DNA of 10,794 nt. Origin: Deltaproteobacteria bacterium (GTDB lineage Bacteria; Desulfobacterota; Desulfobacteria; Desulfobacterales; SURF-15). This document shows positions 5,294-10,794 of this stretch, in pieces (within the stretch, counting starts at the first letter, position 1; each line of letters begins with the position of its first letter). The stretch covers positions 1 to 10,794 of the forward strand of contig JAHEHB010000168.1 of the NCBI GenBank assembly GCA_024644775.1. The letters run 5' to 3'. Position numbers and translations under genes: made by a program. Below the pieces are notes generated by a model. That model ran no database searches and had not been told where the DNA came from. It was given only the letters and a program-made list of their open reading frames with translations.

Positions 5294-6403
5294 TTAAAAC
5301 AAGGCGTCTACAAATAGTTTTGGATCAAATTCCTGCAAATCTTCGATTTTTTCACCGACACCGATATAAGACAACGGAATGTTAAAGGTATGGCAGATAC
5401 TAATCACGATACCGCCTTTCGCTGTGCCATCAAGCTTTGTGAGGACCATGCTTGTAATACCTATTGCCTCATTGAATAGTTTCGCTTGGGACAGGGCGTT
5501 TTGGCCTGTTGTGGCATCCAGGACCAGGAGTATCTCATGGGGAGCGCCTTCGCACCTTTTGGAGATGGTTCGCTTTATTTTTTTTAGTTCGTCCATAAGG
5601 TTGATTCGTGTGTGGAGCCTTCCTGCCGTGTCAACGATTACTACATCGACATTTCTAGCGGTAGCCGCGTCTATGGCATCGAAAGCGACCGCTGAGGGAT
5701 CTGCATTTTGCTTGTGTTTCACAATGTCCGCGCCGGCTCTGTCGGCCCAAATCGCGAGTTGCTCAATGGCTGCCGCACGGAACGTGTCTGCAGCGGCAAC
5801 CAGCACTTTTTTCCCTTCTGTGGAAAACTTTGCCGCCAGTTTCCCTATGGTCGTTGTCTTGCCTGTCCCGTTGACACCAACAACCATGACTACGTGAGGT
5901 TTTATACCCGTGTCTTTTGAAACCGGTTGCGTTTCAGTAAAGAGAGCAAGCGCCTCTTCTCTTAATATTTCTTTCAGATGATTGACATCTGATATTTCAC
6001 CAGAACGCCCTGATATTCGCGCCACAAGCTCCATGGTTGTTTGAACGCCGATATCTGAAGTGATCAGTAATTCTTCAAGGGCTTCGAGCATATCCTCATC
6101 GAGCTCTCTATTCCCGATAAATATTTTTTCTAGACCGTTGGACAGGGATTTTCGGGTTTTGGATAACCCGGATTTCAACCGCTTGAAGAATCCGCCTGAA
6201 TCCTTATCTGAACCCGAATCTTTTTTCTCAGTATCGGAAAAAGAGGAAAGGGGTTTCGGCTCAGGCGATGCAGCTGGGTCTGCCCATTGGTCATCGGGTG
6301 GTTTTTCGACGAGTGGTAAATCGATTTCCTGTTCAGGTACCGTATCTTCCGGGGTTGTATCTTTATCGTGTTTGTTTTTTTTCTTAAAAAATGACCACGT
6401 CAT
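5294..6403 (-). CDS. ftsY: Signal recognition particle receptor FtsY
   Basis: FtsY is the SRP receptor GTPase at the inner face of the cytoplasmic membrane. It docks SRP-ribosome complexes and hands nascent membrane proteins to SecYEG. This 369-aa version has an acidic A region (1-68), then the amphipathic membrane-targeting segment GGFFKRLKSGLSKTRKSL (70-87), very similar to the GFFARLKRSLLKTKE helix of E. coli. The N domain (about 90-165) and G domain follow. GTPase motifs are GVNGTGKTT (176-184), DTFRAAAIEQL (206-216), DTAGR (258-262) and TKLDGTAKGG (322-331). All key residues are present. The ATG overlaps the smc stop as ATGA, with AGGA 8 nt before it, so translation is probably coupled to smc. 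Confidence 0.97.
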   Translation of the reverse strand: MTWSFFKKKNKHDKDTTPEDTVPEQEIDLPLVEKPPDDQWADPAASPEPKPLSSFSDTEKKDSGSDKDSGGFFKRLKSGLSKTRKSLSNGLEKIFIGNRELDEDMLEALEELLITSDIGVQTTMELVARISGRSGEISDVNHLKEILREEALALFTETQPVSKDTGIKPHVVMVVGVNGTGKTTTIGKLAAKFSTEGKKVLVAAADTFRAAAIEQLAIWADRAGADIVKHKQNADPSAVAFDAIDAATARNVDVVIVDTAGRLHTRINLMDELKKIKRTISKRCEGAPHEILLVLDATTGQNALSQAKLFNEAIGITSMVLTKLDGTAKGGIVISICHTFNIPLSYIGVGEKIEDLQEFDPKLFVDALF

Positions 6404-9400
6404 TTGGGCGATCCTGTTTGATTAAGATTTACAGAGACAATTTTCGAGACGCCTTTATTTTCCATTGTGACACCATATAAGGTATCGGCGAATTCCATTG
6501 TCCGTTTGTTATGTGTGATCATGATGATTTGGGATTTCTCGCCGATGAGTTGTAGTAAATTGTTGAAGCGAAACACATTGACATCATCCAACGGCGCATC
6601 AATTTCATCTAAAAGACAGAAAGTAGTCGGTTTGATAAGAAAGATAGAGAAAACAAGCGCAATGGCCGAAAGCGCTTTTTCCCCACCCGACAGAAGACTC
6701 AGCCGCGTCAGTTTTTTTCCGGGTGGATGGATCATAAATTCAACGCCTGTTTCAAGCGGATTATCCGGTTCCGTTAGCGCCAGCCGGGCAGATCCGCCTT
6801 CAAACAATCGGGGAAAAACCTCATTTAGTTTTTCGTTGATCAAATGGAATGTTTCTAAAAATCGTTCTCGAGTAATTCGATTGATCCTTCTGATGACTTT
6901 ATGAAGATCATCAATGGCCTTAACCAGATCTTCATGCTGCGCGGCTAGAAAATCATACCGTTCTTTTAGCACTTCGTACTCTTTTATGGCCCCGAGATTG
7001 ACATCGTTTATCAATGAAATCCGGTGTCGTAATTTCGATAGCGCTGACTCCATTTCCTCGATTGGTTTTTCGGGTGACGCACTGGTGTTCGCTCTGAGCT
7101 CTGAAAGGGAGGTGTGATATCGATCGTCGAGTTGATGGACGATATTTTCTCGTCTGAGTTGTCGCTGCGATTGTTCCAGTTCAAGTAGGCGAATATTTTC
7201 CAGTATCCCTTGTCGTTTTCCTTCAATTTCATTGATGGCGTCGTCGTTTACTTTCAGTTTTTCATCAAATGCGTGAAAGTCCGCCCTATTATTTTCAAGC
7301 GTTTGATCGAGGCGTTTTAAGTCTTCATACATCGCCGAAAGTGATTTCTCGGATTCTGCTATTTTCTGTTCTAAAGCGGCGCGTTTTTGCTTTTTTTGCG
7401 ATATTTCGTGAGAAAGCCCATTGAGGCGATTGATGCTGTCCTCTTGAAATGCTCTTAACCTTTGAAGATTCGTCGTGCTGTTTTCTAATTTGGCATTCAA
7501 AGCGGTAAGATTAAGCTTTAAATCTACGATCCGCTGCGAATACTCATTCATTTGTGAAGAGGTGATGTCGATTCGATTTGATATTTCTGTGACCCGCTCC
7601 TGCGATGCGGTTACCTCATTTTCAGTTTCTGCAATCGCCTGGTTGTATTTTGAAATTTGATCATCGAGATCACTTGCTTCTCCCATCAATTGTTCACCTT
7701 CTAGCCGAACGATTTCAAGGTGGCGATACGCGTACTTTAAATCTTCACTCAATCGGTAGTGGACTTTTTCGAGCTCCCTCTCATTGTCAGATATTTTGTT
7801 TCGCCGCTCGATAAGCTTTTGCAGCTCGGTTTCGATATTTCGAACTTCAACCTCCAGGGATTCTTGATTCTTTCTAGCATCTTTCAGTTTATCGTCCTGC
7901 TGGGCGGTCTGATGTTTCAGATCTTTGACTTCCTGCTTTTTTGCCAATATCCCCGTTCCATTTGCGGTACCGCCGCCGATCATAATTCCTTCCGGAAGGA
8001 TCAATTCGCCGGATTTCGTAACAATGGTTTGGGCTGCATTATCCCGGTTCCAAACCTCTATCGCCTCGTTTATGTCATTGGCTACAAACACATTGCCCAA
8101 AAGCGTTTCAGCGATATTCTCAAACCCGGGTGTTGTTGACACATGATTCAGCAATTGTTTGGAGCGATCTCCGGCTTCCTTTGGGCTAGAATCTTTTTTT
8201 TTGATTGACGATACCGGTATGAAACCGCTACGTCCTTTTCCGTCAGTCTGAAGGTAGTCGATGGAACGGACCCCGGTTTCCTGATCTTGTACTAGAATGT
8301 ATTGCAAGTAATCCCCCAAGACAGCTTCCACCGCTGAAAAATAATCAGGGGCGGGGTCGATCGTATCTGCCACCAATGCGATAATCCCATTCGATGCGTG
8401 CTCTGTGGATTGAAGTTTCATAATCGCTTGGACACCCTCTTTGTACCATTCATAGGTTTCTTCCATCCGCTTGAGGGCGGTAAATCGAGATCGAAGTTCA
8501 TTTAGTGCAAGGCTCATTGTCTGCACACGCTTCACTTGCTCGCCGAGACTCATACTTTTTTTATTCAGAGATTCTTGTATCGAGTGAACTTGATTATCTA
8601 AACCTTCGATTTCTTCTCTGAATGAATGCAGGGTTTCTCTCGCATTTGCCTCATCCTTTTTTATTGCATCAATCTTCTTTGTTGCTTTATTTTCTTCTTC
8701 CTGTAATCCATGTAGCCGTCTCTTGAGGTTTTCTTTGTTATTCGATGCGTTTTGATAGATATTTTTGTATTTCGCCTCTCTGGCAACACAGTTCATTAGC
8801 TGGTTTTTAGAGGCGTCGAGTTCTTGATTTAACGAGATTAGCTGTTCATCGATCCTTTGAGAAGCCTTTCGTTCCTGCTCCAGATTAGAAGAAACGGTTT
8901 CAATTTCTTTACGAATACCGTTATTTTGATCCACTACTTGGTGAATCTCTGTATCGATGGTTTTATTTTTTTCCTCGAGTTCTTCCCGCGCGGTTGTAAT
9001 TCGGCTGATTTCTTCGGTCAGTCGTTCAATATCTGCTCGTAAGTGGACCAAATCGTTTTCGGTACGGTCAATCGTGCGCTGCATTTCAAATTGGCGGGAT
9101 TTTTGTTCGCCGATTTCCTGGTCCTTCTGGGCGCGTTTCAGTTTAATATCCTCAACGGCGGCATCCAGTTTTTTGAGTCTGGCTGATTGCTCGAGATCCG
9201 AATCTTTGAGTTCTTTTAGAAGGCCATCCGTTTGCTCTATTTGGTGGGTAAACGCATCATGATGGTGGAGTGCGATCGTAACATCGAGCGTTTTAATCTG
9301 ATCTTGGTATTTTTTAAATTTTTCAGCTTTTTTTGCTTGTCGTTTCAAACCGGACATCTGCCGTTTCACTTCAGCCATTATGTCCGAGACCCGCAAAAGG

Positions 9401-9969
9401 TTCTGATTTGTCGATTCCACTTTTCGAAGCGCTTCATTTTTCCGGTTTTTATATCGGGTAATTCCGGCGGCATCCTCTATAATGATTCTTCTTTCTTCCG
9501 GCCCTGCATCGATGATGGCCCCGATATTTCCCTGCTGTACGACCGCATAAGATTTCGTTCCGATACCGGCTCCTAAAAAGACGTTATGGACATCTTTTAG
9601 CCGACAGGGTTGTTTATTGATGTAATAGCCGGATTCTCCGGACCGGTAAAGTTTCCGTGTGAGCATAATCTCGGAGAAATCTTTGTATTCTTCGGGTCCG
9701 CCGCCATTATCGTTTGCAAGCGTAAGCGTTACCTCAGCCATATTGAGCGGGGGTTTACCATTGGTTCCGGAAAATATCACATCTTCCATGGATTTGCCGC
9801 GAAGCTGTTTTACACTTTGTTCCCCCATGACCCACCTGAGCGCATCAATGATGTTGCTTTTTCCGCACCCGTTCGGTCCAACAACCGCCGAGATACCGGA
9901 GGGAAATTCAATGGAGGCCTTATCGACAAAGGATTTAAAACCGCATATTTCCAATTTTTTCAGTTTCAT
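6400..9969 (-). CDS. smc: Chromosome segregation ATPase SMC
   Basis: SMC is the ATP-driven core of the condensin-like complex (with ScpA and ScpB) that extrudes and organises chromosomal DNA. From MKLKKLEICGFKSF it has 1189 aa, a usual length. The N-terminal head has Walker A GPNGCGKSN (31-39) and QQGNIGAIIDAGPEERR (145-161). A long coiled coil runs about 175-505, the hinge about 528-676 (from GIIALVADTI to GGGTANGTG), and the returning coil about 677-1020. The C-terminal head has the signature LSGGEKALS (1093-1101), Walker B LLDEID (1119-1124), a D-loop PLDD and the switch His1153. ATG 9969 fits the family N-terminus, with AGGAG 10 nt upstream (9980-9984). An in-frame ATG at 10005 sits behind GGAGGT but with only 2-nt spacing and would add 12 non-family residues. 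scpA and scpB are not in the window. Confidence 0.97.
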   Translation of the reverse strand: MKLKKLEICGFKSFVDKASIEFPSGISAVVGPNGCGKSNIIDALRWVMGEQSVKQLRGKSMEDVIFSGTNGKPPLNMAEVTLTLANDNGGGPEEYKDFSEIMLTRKLYRSGESGYYINKQPCRLKDVHNVFLGAGIGTKSYAVVQQGNIGAIIDAGPEERRIIIEDAAGITRYKNRKNEALRKVESTNQNLLRVSDIMAEVKRQMSGLKRQAKKAEKFKKYQDQIKTLDVTIALHHHDAFTHQIEQTDGLLKELKDSDLEQSARLKKLDAAVEDIKLKRAQKDQEIGEQKSRQFEMQRTIDRTENDLVHLRADIERLTEEISRITTAREELEEKNKTIDTEIHQVVDQNNGIRKEIETVSSNLEQERKASQRIDEQLISLNQELDASKNQLMNCVAREAKYKNIYQNASNNKENLKRRLHGLQEEENKATKKIDAIKKDEANARETLHSFREEIEGLDNQVHSIQESLNKKSMSLGEQVKRVQTMSLALNELRSRFTALKRMEETYEWYKEGVQAIMKLQSTEHASNGIIALVADTIDPAPDYFSAVEAVLGDYLQYILVQDQETGVRSIDYLQTDGKGRSGFIPVSSIKKKDSSPKEAGDRSKQLLNHVSTTPGFENIAETLLGNVFVANDINEAIEVWNRDNAAQTIVTKSGELILPEGIMIGGGTANGTGILAKKQEVKDLKHQTAQQDDKLKDARKNQESLEVEVRNIETELQKLIERRNKISDNERELEKVHYRLSEDLKYAYRHLEIVRLEGEQLMGEASDLDDQISKYNQAIAETENEVTASQERVTEISNRIDITSSQMNEYSQRIVDLKLNLTALNAKLENSTTNLQRLRAFQEDSINRLNGLSHEISQKKQKRAALEQKIAESEKSLSAMYEDLKRLDQTLENNRADFHAFDEKLKVNDDAINEIEGKRQGILENIRLLELEQSQRQLRRENIVHQLDDRYHTSLSELRANTSASPEKPIEEMESALSKLRHRISLINDVNLGAIKEYEVLKERYDFLAAQHEDLVKAIDDLHKVIRRINRITRERFLETFHLINEKLNEVFPRLFEGGSARLALTEPDNPLETGVEFMIHPPGKKLTRLSLLSGGEKALSAIALVFSIFLIKPTTFCLLDEIDAPLDDVNVFRFNNLLQLIGEKSQIIMITHNKRTMEFADTLYGVTMENKGVSKIVSVNLNQTGSPK

Positions 9970-10005
9970 GCACAGAGTTCTCCTGTTGCATTGAGGGGTA
10001 TGCAT

Positions 10006-10136
10006 TACCTCCGGTCGCCTGAACAAACCCGGCGGATATGATTATTTTGGAATACATATCAGGATAGCAAAAACTTGTAAAGAAAAAAACACAACTAGGG
10101 GGGTTTTTTGAAATATCTATACACAAGATGTGGGGG
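10006..10136 (-). other. Gap between the transporter gene and smc
   Basis: It holds the candidate smc promoter, a C6 run next to an A6 run (complement of G6T6 at 10098-10109), and a very small CACA-TCT-TGTG hairpin right after the transporter stop. No convincing terminator for the transporter gene is visible, so some read-through into smc-ftsY is possible. Confidence 0.4.
10053..10081 (-). promoter_or_regulatory. Candidate promoter of smc-ftsY
   Basis: On the minus strand TTTACA (10076-10081) is followed after 17 bp by TATGTA (10053-10058), preceded by TGA, which makes an extended -10 (TGn). The -10 hexamer is weak (3 of 6), but the -35 is 5 of 6 and the spacing is ideal. It lies about 84 bp before the smc start in the 167-bp gap behind the transporter gene. 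Confidence 0.4.
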
Positions 10137-10793
10137 TTATAATATTTGACTCAAAAATAGCTTGGTCCGATCGTGTGTGGGATTGGTGAAGAAATGCTCC
10201 GGCGTTCCAACCTCAACGATGGCGCCTTCATCCATAATAATGACCCGGTCGGCAACCTCCCTGGCAAAGCCCATCTCGTGGGTGACCACTACCATGGTCA
10301 TTCCCTCTTTGGCCAGTGTTTTCATCACATCCAGCACTTCACCGATCATTTCTGGGTCCAGCGCCGAGGTCGGTTCGTCAAACAACATCACTTTTGGATC
10401 CATAGCCAACGCTCTGGCGATGGCCACCCGTTGTTGTTGACCGCCGGAAAGCTGATCCGGATAGGCATTGGACTTGTCGCTGATACCGACTTTTTCGAGA
10501 AGTGACGCGGCCTTTTCTGAAGACTCCTGTTTTGATCGTTTTCGGACGACGCGTTGAGCCAAGGTGATATTTTCGATGACTGATTTGTGGGGAAACAGAT
10601 TGAAGGATTGAAACACCATCCCGACCTCGGCCCGTACCTCATTGATATCCGTCTTGGGATCTAGCAAATCGATGCCTTCGATATATATGTGCCCTTTGTC
10701 GGCGGTCTCCAGATGGTTGAGACACCTCAGAAAGGTGCTTTTCCCAGAACCCGACGGTCCGATCACCACAACGACCTCACCGGCGTCGATGGC
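10137..10793 (-). CDS. Polar amino acid ABC transporter ATP-binding subunit, 5'-truncated
   Basis: This ATPase belongs to the GlnQ/HisP/ArtP family (COG1126 type), which powers import of glutamine, glutamate, histidine or arginine-like amino acids at the cytoplasmic membrane. The frame is open through the right edge ([20 protein letters not shown]), so about 25-30 N-terminal residues are missing; the GTG at 10769 lies inside the core and is not the start. In the 218 visible residues are Walker [10 protein letters not shown] (12-20), Q-loop [11 protein letters not shown] (59-69), signature LSGGQQQR (115-122), Walker B with D-loop [10 protein letters not shown] (137-146) and switch His172 in VVTHEMGFA. 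HxxTDxxxLFLSQIL-like endings are typical of the family. The permease and binding-protein genes are presumably beyond the edge. The exact substrate cannot be told from this subunit. Confidence 0.94.
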   Translation of the reverse strand, partial: AIDAGEVVVVIGPSGSGKSTFLRCLNHLETADKGHIYIEGIDLLDPKTDINEVRAEVGMVFQSFNLFPHKSVIENITLAQRVVRKRSKQESSEKAASLLEKVGISDKSNAYPDQLSGGQQQRVAIARALAMDPKVMLFDEPTSALDPEMIGEVLDVMKTLAKEGMTMVVVTHEMGFAREVADRVIIMDEGAIVEVGTPEHFFTNPTHDRTKLFLSQIL

Positions 10794-10794
10794 G

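Noticed and set aside
5379..5897. 172-codon plus-strand open frame opposite ftsY
   Set aside because: It is a shadow of the ftsY G-domain, which has all GTPase motifs intact on the other strand.
7759..8139. 126-codon plus-strand open frame opposite smc, and similar ones at 6467-6904 and 9610-10041
   Set aside because: They are antisense to conserved SMC coiled-coil, hinge and head sequence and show no own signals.
10122..10132. CACA-AGA-TGTG hairpin as transporter-gene terminator
   Set aside because: The stem is 4 bp and is not followed directly by a T tract on the minus strand.

Overview
The window looks like a piece of a Desulfobacterota (class-Deltaproteobacteria-type) chromosome, probably near Desulfobacterales. 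The grounds are the two-subunit glycyl-tRNA synthetase, the smc-ftsY pair, the protein sequence style, a middling base composition by eye, and a palindromic array of 7-bp repeats. I remember that kind of array, with its translated 'NIERR'-type peptides, from intergenic DNA of this group. The taxonomic call is an inference. Most of the window is housekeeping DNA. I did not find an obvious new multi-gene system.

Layout, left to right. A plus-strand block (1-3171) holds the 3' part of glyQ, a complete glyS, and a small gene directly downstream whose product has a PC4/YdbC-like sequence pattern. About 460 bp without a gene follows (3172-3632). Most of it is a nested inverted array of heptamers around a small central hairpin (3191-3535). 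Two more plus-strand genes come next: a nucleoside phosphorylase-superfamily enzyme whose phosphate-binding motifs look non-canonical (3633-4403), and an acylphosphatase (4407-4691).

The acylphosphatase converges on an HU-type nucleoid protein gene on the minus strand. The 127 bp between them hold a long inverted repeat, a perfect 11-bp tandem duplication and a second hairpin. HU has its own good sigma70-type promoter (TTGACA, 17 bp, TATGAA) and a 7+7 bp palindrome further upstream.

The right half is all on the minus strand: the ATP-binding subunit of a polar amino acid ABC importer (cut by the window edge), then smc, then ftsY. The smc stop and ftsY start overlap as ATGA, so these two are probably translationally coupled. 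smc has a candidate extended -10 promoter in the gap behind the transporter gene. In function, glyQ and glyS form one enzyme for protein synthesis, HU and SMC organise the chromosome, and FtsY is the receptor for co-translational membrane targeting.
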